From positions 1 to 64,000 of the forward strand of contig JBAXGW010000018.1 in NCBI GenBank assembly GCA_037139195.1: a stretch of DNA of 64,000 bases, read 5' to 3'. This document shows, piece by piece, positions 9,695-18,018 of this stretch; within the stretch, counting starts at the first letter, position 1, and every line of letters begins with the position of its first letter. Source of the DNA: JBAXGW01 sp037139195. Lineage in GTDB: Bacteria > Bacteroidota > Bacteroidia > Bacteroidales > JAHJDW01. The notes below the pieces were generated by a model that saw nothing but the letters and a program-made list of their open reading frames with translations, did no database searches and was not told where the DNA came from. A program made the translations under genes and the position numbers.

Positions 9695-10999
9695 ATGAAA
9701 TACATATTGTTTTGCTTATTTATAATTTTCGCATCTGCACTTAATGCTCAGAACGATACTTTAACCACATATTATTCAAATTATTGGAAGCCAATAAAAA
9801 AATCAGAAGCTCGTTTCTATCGAAAATCAATTAAAGTAGATAGCCTCTATTTTGCTATAGATTTTAAAATCAACAAACAGATATTAAAAAAGGGTTTTTA
9901 CACCTCTGATTCCTACGAAGTTAAAGAGGGTCCATTTAGTTATTATTACGAAAATGGGCAAAAAATGAGCGAAGGAAATTATAGCAAAAACAAACAAATT
10001 GGCGTATGGGAAAAATGGTATTCAAATGGCAATAAGCAATTTGAAGGAGAATACATCGACTTGCTGAAAAATGGAAACTGGACATATTGGGATAATGATG
10101 GAAAAATATTAGCAACGATTTCTTACGTTAATGATAAAAAAAATGGCAAATGGAATTCATGGTATGCTAATGGTAAAAAGGAACAGGAAGGCATTTATAA
10201 TGAAAACAATAAAGAAGGCTTATGGACAACTTGGTATAAGAATGGAAGTATTGATTCCATTGGAAAATATTCTAATGGCAAAAGAGACAGTTTATGGGCA
10301 TGGTATTTTGAAAATAAAACAAAAGAATCAGAAGGTTTATATGTAAATGGAGAGAAACAAGGTTTATGGAAAACTTGGTTCGAAAATGGAGCAATCGATA
10401 GCGAAATTAAATATGTTCTTGGGAAAAAAGATGGCTTAAGCACAAGTTATTTTGAAAATAAGACAAAAGAATCGGAAGGATTATTTGTAAATGGCGAAAA
10501 ACAAGGCTTATGGAAAACCTGGTTCGAAAGTGGAGCAATTGATAGCGAAGTTAAATATATTAATGGGAAAAAAGATAGTGTGTGTTCTTGGTTCTATGAA
10601 AATGGAATAGCGAGTGCAAAAGGAAACTTTAAAAATGATGCTCCTGAAACAATTTCTCTTTATAATGAAGATAGTACCGTGTCAAATGTAGAATTTAAAG
10701 AAGAAGTAAAGCCTTCATATAAAGGAGGAGATGAAGCTATGTTTAGATTCTTGGCAGAGAATATCAGATACCCCGAAGAAGCTAAGGAAAATGGTATTAG
10801 TGGAAAAGTATTTGTGTCGTTTACAATTGATAAAGATGGATCAATTGCAGATATTACAATTGTTAAATCCCCACATCCTTCTTTAAGTAAAGAGGCCATA
10901 AGAGTTATTAAATTAATGCCAAAATGGATTCCTGGTGAAGTATATAACAGAAAAATTAAAACTACTTTTACCTTACCAGTAGCCTTTCAACTTCAATAA
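9695..10999 (+). CDS. MORN-like repeat protein with C-terminal TonB domain
   Basis: Signal peptide (MKYILFCLFIIFASALNAQ) followed by about ten repeats of the YwqK/MORN type, recognisable by GxWxxWYxNGxxxxEGxYxNGKxxGLW, between residues 75 and 320. Residues about 335-434 form a TonB C-terminal domain (YPEEAKENGISGKVFVSFTIDKDG ... KSPHPSLSKEAIRVIKLMPKW). The protein lacks the N-terminal membrane anchor of a true TonB, so it is probably periplasmic or surface-attached rather than an energy transducer. Two repeats around 10300-10560 are nearly identical at the DNA level, suggesting recent duplication. Function unknown. Confidence 0.85.
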   Translation: MKYILFCLFIIFASALNAQNDTLTTYYSNYWKPIKKSEARFYRKSIKVDSLYFAIDFKINKQILKKGFYTSDSYEVKEGPFSYYYENGQKMSEGNYSKNKQIGVWEKWYSNGNKQFEGEYIDLLKNGNWTYWDNDGKILATISYVNDKKNGKWNSWYANGKKEQEGIYNENNKEGLWTTWYKNGSIDSIGKYSNGKRDSLWAWYFENKTKESEGLYVNGEKQGLWKTWFENGAIDSEIKYVLGKKDGLSTSYFENKTKESEGLFVNGEKQGLWKTWFESGAIDSEVKYINGKKDSVCSWFYENGIASAKGNFKNDAPETISLYNEDSTVSNVEFKEEVKPSYKGGDEAMFRFLAENIRYPEEAKENGISGKVFVSFTIDKDGSIADITIVKSPHPSLSKEAIRVIKLMPKWIPGEVYNRKIKTTFTLPVAFQLQ

Positions 11000-11101
11000 A
11001 CTTCGTAAAGCTAATGGGGGAAGCTATTTAAGTCTGTATTTCAACATTAATTAATTCTCTCTTATTTCACTTCTAAACAACCTCCATATTTTTACAAAGT
11101 A

Positions 11102-11301
11102 GACACTTCATTCTAAAATAGAAAGACTACGTTTTAATATAAAAAGACTAATTTATTAAATTAAGGTTTGTCATTTTACAATTAAGATATAAACATATAC
11201 ATAAAAAAGACTGAATTTTGTAATTAAGATACTGCATTTTAAATAAAATATACTACAATTTAATATTAAAAGACTGCATTTTAAATTAAAAAGACAAATA
11301 C
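11102..11301. repeat. degenerate 21-bp phased repeat array upstream of the XRE gene
   Basis: Nine to ten imperfect units start at 11102, 11125, 11146, 11166, 11187, 11208, 11229, 11250, 11271 and 11292. Most steps are exactly 21 bp; the first is 23 and one is 20. Conserved units begin AGACT or ATACT, continue GCATTTTAAAT, and end in an A-rich tail. The last unit abuts the -33 box of the XRE promoter. Twenty-one bp is two helical turns, so all units face the same side of the DNA. This may be a regulator-binding array or bent DNA. It occupies the 365-bp gap between 10999 and 11365, which otherwise holds no gene. Confidence 0.8.
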
Positions 11302-11332
11302 TTTGCAACTAACAATATATTTATTATTTTTG
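11302..11332 (+). promoter_or_regulatory. promoter of the XRE regulator gene
   Basis: TTTG at 11302-11305, a 19-bp spacer and TATTTTTG at 11325-11332 match the Bacteroidota -33/-7 consensus. It lies 32 bp before the ATG and directly follows the 21-bp array. Confidence 0.75.
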
Positions 11333-11364
11333 CAATAAGTTAAATGTAATTTAATCGCTGTATT

Positions 11365-11721
11365 ATGTTATTCTTCAACTTCAATAGAGTTTTTAAAGCC
11401 CGCGGAATAGACAAACCATTTAGTTATATTTCAAGCAGAGGCTACTCCAAAGGATTTGCCACCCGCATTGCAAATAGCAGAATAGACAAACTTAATTTGA
11501 AAGACATTGAACGTCTATGCGAAATGCTACTTTGCACTCCTAACGATTTTATTCAGTGGATTCCCGACTCGAAAGATAAAGATAACGAAAATCATCCTCT
11601 ATATTCCTTGAAAAGAACTACAAAAATTATAGAGCTAACCCAATTACTCAACTCTATTCCACTAGATAAACTCGATAGTATTCATGATTTAATTAATAAA
11701 GAAATCACAGATTCAAAATAA
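11365..11721 (+). CDS. XRE-family helix-turn-helix regulator (118 aa)
   Basis: Small DNA-binding protein. The N-terminal 60 residues read as a Cro/C1 helix-turn-helix: FSYISSRGYSKGFATRIANSRI, then LNLKDIERLCEMLLCTPNDFIQW, which is the typical final helices and tail of Bacteroidota XRE regulators. The C-terminal 45 residues (LYSLKRTTKIIELTQLLNSI...) are helical and may mediate dimerisation. It has its own promoter, and the 21-bp array lies immediately upstream, so autoregulation is a reasonable guess. A lipoprotein gene follows after 66 bp. The target genes are unknown. Confidence 0.85.
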   Translation: MLFFNFNRVFKARGIDKPFSYISSRGYSKGFATRIANSRIDKLNLKDIERLCEMLLCTPNDFIQWIPDSKDKDNENHPLYSLKRTTKIIELTQLLNSIPLDKLDSIHDLINKEITDSK

Positions 11722-11787
11722 AATAAATCAATGATGCAACCTTTTAATAATTTCATAAGTCTTGATTAAAACTAACCAAGAAATATT

Positions 11788-12732
11788 ATGAAAAAGTTAA
11801 AATTATTTGCAATTACATTATCATTTTTGGCTCTTTATACAAGTTGTCGGAAAGACGAGCAGCCAACATCAACAGATGATGCAAAAAAATACACATCAAT
11901 TGGACAATTCTACGCTGAATTTGCACCTAAGCTGCAAACCCATACAATAAACGCTTCAACTGGCGGAACATTTACTACTTCTCAAGGAACAGTGGTAAAT
12001 ATCCCAGCAAATGCATTTAAAACTCAAAGTGGAAGTGCTGTTACAGGAAATGTTACCATAGAATTCAAAGATATTTACAAAAAAAGCGATATGCTTTTAG
12101 CCAATGTTCCAACTACAGCATATTGGGGTGCACCAATAAAATCGGGTGGCGAATTTTTCATTAAAGCAATACAAGGAAGTCAAGCTTTAGTAATGGCAGC
12201 AGGGAAAAAAATTGAAGTAATTCAACCAATATTAAATGGAATGGCTGCTGACACAGGAATGTTGCCTATGGTAATTATAAACGATTCCACAGGAATGGGT
12301 GGTTGGGCTGTTACTGGTGCAGATACGGTAGTTTTTTCAGCAACAAGCTATATTTTTAATCTTTATGAATTTAACAACCCTGTTGATTCTGGTTCGTGGT
12401 GCAATAGCGACAATCCAAACTATTTTAACAATTACCAGCAAACTACCTTAACAATGAAACCAACGGATAGTCCTAGCATATACCATACTGATGTATTTCT
12501 AGTATTTAAAAATATAAATTGTATGGTTCATGTATACAACTATCAAAACGAGTTTCCTTACTATTATGCTCCTATAGGCTTAGAATGCACCGTTGTAGCT
12601 CTGGGAGTTAAAGATGGCAAGTTGTATTCTTCATTTGTTCCAATTACAATTAGTGCTAACCAAATAGTTAATTTTACGCTTACAGAAACAACAGCAACTG
12701 ATTTCACAAACAAACTTAACACCCTAAATTAA
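11788..12732 (+). CDS. lipoprotein with ZU5-like beta domain
   Basis: Signal peptide and lipobox (YTSC, Cys20) indicate a surface or periplasmic lipoprotein of 314 residues. Residues about 50-110 contain a pattern found in many Bacteroidota surface proteins: GGTFTTSQGTVVNIPANAF followed by VTGNVTIEFKDIYKKSDML, which resembles a ZU5-like module. The rest is beta-rich and unassigned. It lies 66 bp after the XRE gene and ends at a strong terminator, so the two may form a unit. Function unknown. Confidence 0.8.
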   Translation: MKKLKLFAITLSFLALYTSCRKDEQPTSTDDAKKYTSIGQFYAEFAPKLQTHTINASTGGTFTTSQGTVVNIPANAFKTQSGSAVTGNVTIEFKDIYKKSDMLLANVPTTAYWGAPIKSGGEFFIKAIQGSQALVMAAGKKIEVIQPILNGMAADTGMLPMVIINDSTGMGGWAVTGADTVVFSATSYIFNLYEFNNPVDSGSWCNSDNPNYFNNYQQTTLTMKPTDSPSIYHTDVFLVFKNINCMVHVYNYQNEFPYYYAPIGLECTVVALGVKDGKLYSSFVPITISANQIVNFTLTETTATDFTNKLNTLN

Positions 12733-12757
12733 CAAGTAATTAAAACCCTAAATTTTA

Positions 12758-12796
12758 GCTCCTTCTGTCATTAAAATGGCGGAGGGAGTTTTTTTA
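12758..12796 (+). terminator. intrinsic terminator after the lipoprotein gene
   Basis: A 13-bp stem starts CTCCTTCTGTCAT at 12759, with loop TAAA and 3' arm ATGGCGGAGGGAG. All positions pair, three by G-U. Seven T residues follow. Confidence 0.9.
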
Positions 12797-12976
12797 TGGA
12801 GTAAAACATAGAATTTGAATTTTAAAAAAACTTCCAATTTTAATGTATTTCAATCGGAGTCTTCATAATAGTTTTATAAAGCTATGCAATAGAAACTTTC
12901 AGAAATTAAGTAATTTATTGCTGTGTGTTTTTCAAAATCAGCAGATAGCTATATATTGCGTAGCGTGCGTTGGCTT

Positions 12977-13101
12977 GACGAAACGGGCAGGCATGCGTGG
13001 GCGTGAATGGATGATTGAGTAGCTTTTCGTGCAAAGTTGCGAAGCAATGTCTTTGCCGAAAATCTAACAATCAGGCAGTGCGGGAGGGAATTCGTTTCGT
13101 C
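12977..13101. repeat. nested imperfect palindrome (structured repeat element)
   Basis: Outer arms GACGAAACG (12977-12985) and CGTTTCGTC (13093-13101) enclose TGATTG/CAATCA (13012-13017 and 13068-13073). These in turn enclose TTTTCG-GCAAAG-TTGC (13024-13040) pairing with GCAA-CTTTGC-CGAAAA (13044-13062). The 125-bp stretch is clearly richer in G+C than its surroundings. It lies in the 562-bp gap between 12732 and 13295, where I see no gene. It resembles a dispersed non-coding repeat or MITE-like element. Confidence 0.7.
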
Positions 13102-13111
13102 TTGACTTTTG

Positions 13112-13135
13112 TTTCTTTTGTTCAAGCAAAAGAAA
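13112..13135. repeat. TTTCTTTTG hairpin, end of the dispersed element
   Basis: Perfect 9-bp inverted repeat TTTCTTTTG / CAAAAGAAA with loop TTCAAG, ten bases after the nested palindrome. A closely similar sequence occurs in the opposite orientation at 50538-50566, so it belongs to a dispersed repeat. Confidence 0.7.
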
Positions 13136-13241
13136 GGAGTTAAATTCTAATGATTAATTTAAGATAAACGTAGAAAAACAAACAAATAATACTTGTTATT
13201 TTATTTTTGGTATAAAACCCTCACTAAATTGTCATTCACAC

Positions 13242-13272
13242 TTGGTTATTTTAAAAAAAATAGGTAGGTTTG
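13242..13272 (+). promoter_or_regulatory. promoter of the C69 dipeptidase gene
   Basis: TTG at 13242-13244, 20-bp spacer, TAGGTTTG at 13265-13272; matches the Bacteroidota -33/-7 pattern and lies 22 bp before the ATG. Confidence 0.65.
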
Positions 13273-13294
13273 CAAAAACCTTAAAACTAATAAA

Positions 13295-15022
13295 ATGAAA
13301 AAATTATTATGTGTAGTATTGTTTGTTGGATTTAGTATTACAGCTAACATTTCATCAGCTTGTACAAATTACCTCGTATCAAAAGGAGCTTCCAAAGATG
13401 GCTCAACTTTAATTTCTTACGCTGCCGATTCTCATACATTATACGGCGAAATGTATTACCATGCTTCAGCCGATTATCCTGCTGGTACTATGTTAGATAT
13501 TTACGAATGGGATACCGGTAAATATTTAGGTAAAATAAAACAAGCTCTTCATACCTATTCTGTTGTTGGAAACATGAACGAAAACCAAGTATCAATTGGA
13601 GAAACTACTTATACTGGAAATGAATCATTACAAGATACTACAGGTATAATTGATTATGGAAGTTTAATTTACATAACATTACAAAGAGCTAAAACAGCTC
13701 GTGAAGCGATAAAAATAATGTCGGAATTAGTTGCTGAATACGGCTACTACAGTACTGGCGAATCAATGTCGATTGCTGATGCTAATGAAGTGTGGATTTT
13801 CGAGATTATTGGAAAAGGTTCTCCAAAAATCACAAAAGATGCAAAAGGAAAAGTAATGCCAACATCTTACAGCAAAGGTGCTGTTTGGGTTGCAATGAAA
13901 GTTCCTGAAGGCTATGTTTGCGGACATGCAAATCATGCTAGAATAACTACTTTCCCTTTTCAAAAAGTAAACAATTGGTTCGACACTAAACAAGAAGTTT
14001 TCCACGCTGCTGATGTTATTACTTTTGCAAGAAAAGCTGGTTTAACAAAAGATGTAATTAAAGATGCAGAATTTAGTTTTTCTGATACGTATGCTCCTCT
14101 TGATTTTTCAGGTGCTCGTTTTAGTGAAATCCGTGTATGGACCTTCTTTAATAGCGTAAATAAAGATATGGGCAAATATTGGGAATATGTAAAAGGAAAT
14201 ATTCAAACTGACCCTAGAACAGGCTATCCTACAAATCGTATGCCTTTATTTATCAAACCTGATAATAAAGTTTCTGCTCGCGATGTTATGAACAATATGC
14301 GCAATCACTTAGAAGGAACCGAATTAGATATGACTAAAGATATAGGCGCTGGTCCTTTTGGATGCCCTTATCGTTGGAGACCTCTTACTTGGAAAGTTGG
14401 CGAACAAAGTTATGTTAATGAAAGAGCTACAGCTACTCAACAAACTGGATTTTCTTTTATTGCACAAGGTCGTTCTTGGTTGCCAAATCCAATTGGAGGA
14501 ATTTTCTGGTTTGGCGTTGATGATGCAGCTAGTACCGTTTATTTCCCAATGTATTGCGGTTCAACAAAAGTTCCAGAAACTTTTGCGGTTGGTAATGGCG
14601 ATATGATGACATTTTCAAGCACTTCTGCATTTTGGACATTTAATCAAGTTACAAACCTAGCATATACTCGTTATAGTGCAATTCACCCAGAAATTGCTAC
14701 TAAAATTAATGAATATGAAACAAAATATGAAGAAAATACCGCAGCAATTGATAAAGAAGCTAGCGAACTTTATAAAGTAAGTCCTGCTAAGGCTGTTGAA
14801 TTTGTAAATAATTATTCTGTAACAACAGCAAATAACTTGGTAAATGATTGGCGTAAATTTTATGAGTATTTATTTGTTAAATATATGGATGGTAATATAA
14901 AAACAAAAAATCCTAATCAAAGAAACCCAAATGTTTCGCAACCTGGATACGGACAAGAATTTTACAAACGTATTGCTGATGAAACTGGCGATAAACTTAA
15001 ACTGAAAGGTGCTGGACACTAG
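13295..15022 (+). CDS. C69-family dipeptidase, secreted
   Basis: Ntn-hydrolase-fold peptidase of family C69 (PepD-like). The signal peptide ends before C23 (SSAC-TNYLV), and this cysteine would be the N-terminal nucleophile after maturation, as in the family. Following blocks fit: KDGSTLISYAADSH, GETTYTGN, NEVWIFEIIGKG, and GHANHARITTF. Length 575 is normal for the Bacteroidota members. It has its own promoter and ends at a terminator, so it is probably monocistronic. Likely acts on dipeptides in the periplasm or outside the cell. Confidence 0.92.
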   Translation: MKKLLCVVLFVGFSITANISSACTNYLVSKGASKDGSTLISYAADSHTLYGEMYYHASADYPAGTMLDIYEWDTGKYLGKIKQALHTYSVVGNMNENQVSIGETTYTGNESLQDTTGIIDYGSLIYITLQRAKTAREAIKIMSELVAEYGYYSTGESMSIADANEVWIFEIIGKGSPKITKDAKGKVMPTSYSKGAVWVAMKVPEGYVCGHANHARITTFPFQKVNNWFDTKQEVFHAADVITFARKAGLTKDVIKDAEFSFSDTYAPLDFSGARFSEIRVWTFFNSVNKDMGKYWEYVKGNIQTDPRTGYPTNRMPLFIKPDNKVSARDVMNNMRNHLEGTELDMTKDIGAGPFGCPYRWRPLTWKVGEQSYVNERATATQQTGFSFIAQGRSWLPNPIGGIFWFGVDDAASTVYFPMYCGSTKVPETFAVGNGDMMTFSSTSAFWTFNQVTNLAYTRYSAIHPEIATKINEYETKYEENTAAIDKEASELYKVSPAKAVEFVNNYSVTTANNLVNDWRKFYEYLFVKYMDGNIKTKNPNQRNPNVSQPGYGQEFYKRIADETGDKLKLKGAGH

Positions 15023-15032
15023 AAAATATTAG

Positions 15033-15054
15033 GGCTGAGAAATCAGCCTTTTTT
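15033..15054 (+). terminator. intrinsic terminator after the C69 gene
   Basis: GGCTGA, loop GAAA, TCAGCC, then six T residues, 11 bp after the stop codon. Confidence 0.9.
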
Positions 15055-15083
15055 CATAAACCCTTTTTTTTAATGACAATAAA

Positions 15084-15869
15084 ATGGAACAAGAAAACTT
15101 AAACATCGAAAGTTCTGAGGTTATTTTAAAGCCATCAGAACCAACAGTAACACTAATTCAAGAAGCCGAAATAACCAAAGGAGCTAAACAAAAGCACTGT
15201 GTTTTAATCCATGGATTTAATCTATCAAGCAGCCCAGGCTCAAAAATGATGGAGAAAATTAAAAATGCAATCAACAGCAACATTGCAACAAGAGGCTGGA
15301 ACGTATGGACTGTTGATTATGACACAAACAAACCTTTTATTTTCGGTGCATTTGATGTAGCTAAAGCATTATATGCAACAGGATACGACTTTTCTACAAC
15401 TATACTCATTGGATATAGCATGGGCGGTGTAGTAGCACGTCAAATGGTTGCTAATGGTTTTCCATGCAGCGCATTATTAAGTATGTGTTCTCCTCATGAA
15501 GGAACTATGGCATGGTTACAAATTCCAGCATTTTTTACTACTCAAGGGGGCCTATCAATCGGCCCAAACAGTCAGGATTTATATAAACTAAACACTAATC
15601 CTGCAGATGTAAAGATGCGTTCGCGATATTATTTCTTTGGCATTTATTTTCAAGATGTTTTAGGAACTCATCAAGACGATATGGTTGTTCCAATTAATAG
15701 TGCATTAGGTACTCGCCTTGGAAATGTTGCTTATCGTCAACAAATACTTGCAAGATACGAAGGATGGCTTGGCGGAGCACCTCCTTTCGATCCTCACATG
15801 GCAGGCCTAGAGCCAGATATGTTTCCTCCTTTAGTTCAAACCTGCCTTAATCTGTTTCAACGATTTTAA
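15084..15869 (+). CDS. alpha/beta hydrolase (lipase/esterase-like)
   Basis: Alpha/beta-hydrolase fold: oxyanion block LIHGFNLSSS (41-50), nucleophile elbow GYSMGG with S112, candidate acid in HQDDMVVP (about 200) and candidate His in DPHMAG (about 240). The late residues match the post-strand VVPxxSA pattern of PGAP1/lipase-like enzymes. There is no signal peptide, so it is predicted to be cytoplasmic. The substrate cannot be deduced. A hairpin follows the gene at 15886-15913. Confidence 0.8.
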   Translation: MEQENLNIESSEVILKPSEPTVTLIQEAEITKGAKQKHCVLIHGFNLSSSPGSKMMEKIKNAINSNIATRGWNVWTVDYDTNKPFIFGAFDVAKALYATGYDFSTTILIGYSMGGVVARQMVANGFPCSALLSMCSPHEGTMAWLQIPAFFTTQGGLSIGPNSQDLYKLNTNPADVKMRSRYYFFGIYFQDVLGTHQDDMVVPINSALGTRLGNVAYRQQILARYEGWLGGAPPFDPHMAGLEPDMFPPLVQTCLNLFQRF

Positions 15870-15885
15870 TAATTAATAATAATGT

Positions 15886-15917
15886 AAGCGTTAATTGTTC
15901 TTTTTTAACGCTTTCAT
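15886..15917 (+). terminator. probable terminator between hydrolase and zinc-ribbon genes
   Basis: AAGCGTTAA (15886-15894) pairs with TTAACGCTT (15905-15913), loop of ten, followed by a weak T-rich tail. Confidence 0.55.
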
Positions 15918-15933
15918 TTTAACTTTGATTTAT

Positions 15934-16203
15934 ATGATGGGAAATGAAAATATATGCCAGAGTTGCGGAATGCCCCTTTCTAAAGATCCAAATGGAGGCG
16001 GAACCAATACAGACAAAAGCTTAAGCAATAAATATTGTAGTTTTTGCTTTGAAGATGGAGCATTTATTGATTCTTGCTCAAGTGTTCAGGATAAGATAAA
16101 TAAAAACGTAAAAATTGCAGTAGAATATTTAGGCATGCCAGAAGAAAAAGCACGTGAAATGGCGAATGCAGTTCTTCCAAATTTAGAAAGGTGGAAAATA
16201 TAA
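15934..16203 (+). CDS. putative zinc-ribbon domain protein (89 aa)
   Basis: Small protein with two CxxC pairs, ICQSCGMPL near the start and KYCSFC about 30 residues later, typical of the putative zinc-ribbon domain family often found in Bacteroidota and Firmicutes. The C-terminal half is helical (VKIAVEYLGMPEEKAREMANAVLP). The start is set at the ATG at 15934 (or 15937). A TTG further upstream lies inside a terminator-like hairpin loop and is rejected. Role unknown. Confidence 0.8.
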   Translation: MMGNENICQSCGMPLSKDPNGGGTNTDKSLSNKYCSFCFEDGAFIDSCSSVQDKINKNVKIAVEYLGMPEEKAREMANAVLPNLERWKI

Positions 16204-16348
16204 TTTAATTCTTTTAGTTTGAGGATAAAAAAAATATTTCAACATTATAATTCAAAGAAATATTTTCGGTATTGAACTTTAAAGTTTTCAACCGCCAATA
16301 AGTTCATAAAAATATTAAATAGATTGCACTAAAAGGCTTTTTAGCCTG

Positions 16349-16356
16349 TAATTTTG
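16349..16356 (+). promoter_or_regulatory. -7 box of the SulP gene
   Basis: TAATTTTG, 21 bp before the ATG at 16378, with TTG at 16324-16326 as a slightly distant -33 element. Confidence 0.5.
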
Positions 16357-16377
16357 CACTGTCAAAAAATATTAGTT

Positions 16378-18018
16378 ATGAATAAATTATTTAATCCCAA
16401 ATTTTTCAGTCTTCTGAAAAAAGGGTTTACTAAAGACCAAATTCAAAAAGATATTTTAGCAGGAATAATTGTTGGAATCGTAGCATTGCCTCTTGCTATT
16501 GCGTTTGCTGTTGCCTCAGGGGTTTCACCTGAAAAAGGGTTAATTACAGCTGTTATTGCTGGTTTTCTTATCTCATTTCTGGGTGGAAGCCGAGTGCAAA
16601 TAGGCGGACCAACGGGTGCGTTCATTGTTATAGTTTTTGGAATTGTTACCACTTATGGTCTTGATGGATTATTAATATCAACAATACTTGCTGGAATTAT
16701 ACTTATCCTATTTGGATTATTTAGAATGGGCTCCATCCTTAAGTTTATTCCACATCCATTAATCGTTGGTTTTACCAGCGGAATTGCACTTGTAATTTTT
16801 TCAACTCAAATGAAGGATGCTTTTGGCTTGCCCAAAGATTTAAAAGTACCTTCTGAATTTATAGAAAAATGGATTACTTATTTTACACACTATAATGAAG
16901 TAAATTTTTATGCAATAGGAATAACAGTACTTACAATTCTTATTACATTATACTCAAGAAAGATAACCACAAAAATTCCAGGTTCATTTTTCGCAATTAT
17001 TTTGGTAACTCTTGGTGTTTTTATTCTAAAACTTCCTGTTACAACTATTGAATCTGTATTTGGCGAAATCCCTAGTTCATTTAGCTTTTCATTACCTAGT
17101 ATCGATTTCAGTAATATTCATAATTATTTAGCCCCAGCATTCACTATTGCTATGCTAGGTGCCATTGAATCGCTTTTATCAGCAGTTGTTGCGGATGGAA
17201 TGATTGGCACAAATCATCGTTCTAACACAGAACTAATTGCACAGGGAATTGCAAATGTTATCACTCCGTTCTTTGGAGGAATTCCTGCAACTGGAGCTAT
17301 TGCTAGAACTGCAACTAACATTAAAAATGGTGGCAGAACCCCAATAGCAGGGATGGTTCATGCTATTACACTTTTATTAATCATGCTTTTCTTTGGAAAA
17401 TACGCTGTAAAAATTCCAATGTCTTGTTTAGCTGGTATTTTAATAGTTGTTGCTTATAATATGAGTGAATGGAAATCGTTTATATCCATTTTTAAAGGCT
17501 CAAAATACGATATTGCAGTTTTGCTTGTTACTTTTTTTCTTACTGTATTAGTAGATTTAACCGTAGCTATTGAAATAGGAATTGTTCTTTCTTCGCTATT
17601 ATTCATGCATCGCATGTCGAAACTAAGCGATATTGCACCAAGAGAAAAAGATTTCGATGTCTCGGAGGATTATTCAAAAGTGCCAAAAGGAATTGATATA
17701 TATGAAATTAGTGGGCCTTTCTTTTTTGGAGCTGCAAAAAAATACAACGAAACAATTCGAGAAATTAGCTTTACGTCTAAGGTTATTATTATTCGTATGC
17801 GTCATGTGCCATTTATCGATGCAACTGGAACATACAATTTCAAAGAAGTAATAAAAACGCTTCAAGCAAAAAAGGTTAAAATTATTTTATCAGGAGTAAA
17901 CCCTGAAGTAAGGGCCGAACTTGAAAAGAGTCGAATAGTTTTTATGATCGGAAAAGCAAATATTTTCGACAATTTTGATGCTGCGCTAGGCAAAGCTACT
18001 GAAATTGTAAAAGACTAA
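16378..18018 (+). CDS. SulP-family inorganic anion transporter with STAS domain
   Basis: Inner-membrane anion transporter (sulfate/bicarbonate type). About 10-14 hydrophobic segments occupy residues 20-420, including AGIIVGIVALPLAIAFAVASG and the conserved GGPTGAFIVI and ATGAIARTATN blocks. A STAS domain fills the last 100 residues (GIDIYEISGPFFFGAA ... RMRHVPFIDATG). The start is placed at the ATG at 16378, giving 546 residues; a TTG at 16354 overlaps the -7 box. The substrate is not clear from sequence. The gene converges on the PAP2 gene with a 4-bp overlap of the 3' ends. Confidence 0.92.
   Translation: MNKLFNPKFFSLLKKGFTKDQIQKDILAGIIVGIVALPLAIAFAVASGVSPEKGLITAVIAGFLISFLGGSRVQIGGPTGAFIVIVFGIVTTYGLDGLLISTILAGIILILFGLFRMGSILKFIPHPLIVGFTSGIALVIFSTQMKDAFGLPKDLKVPSEFIEKWITYFTHYNEVNFYAIGITVLTILITLYSRKITTKIPGSFFAIILVTLGVFILKLPVTTIESVFGEIPSSFSFSLPSIDFSNIHNYLAPAFTIAMLGAIESLLSAVVADGMIGTNHRSNTELIAQGIANVITPFFGGIPATGAIARTATNIKNGGRTPIAGMVHAITLLLIMLFFGKYAVKIPMSCLAGILIVVAYNMSEWKSFISIFKGSKYDIAVLLVTFFLTVLVDLTVAIEIGIVLSSLLFMHRMSKLSDIAPREKDFDVSEDYSKVPKGIDIYEISGPFFFGAAKKYNETIREISFTSKVIIIRMRHVPFIDATGTYNFKEVIKTLQAKKVKIILSGVNPEVRAELEKSRIVFMIGKANIFDNFDAALGKATEIVKD

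Noticed and set aside
11102..11301. CRISPR array
   Set aside because: The units are contiguous and degenerate with no unique spacers, and no cas genes are present.
15895..15933. TTG start extending the zinc-ribbon protein
   Set aside because: The TTG sits in the loop of a terminator-like hairpin and the extension is unlike the family; the ATG at 15934 fits.
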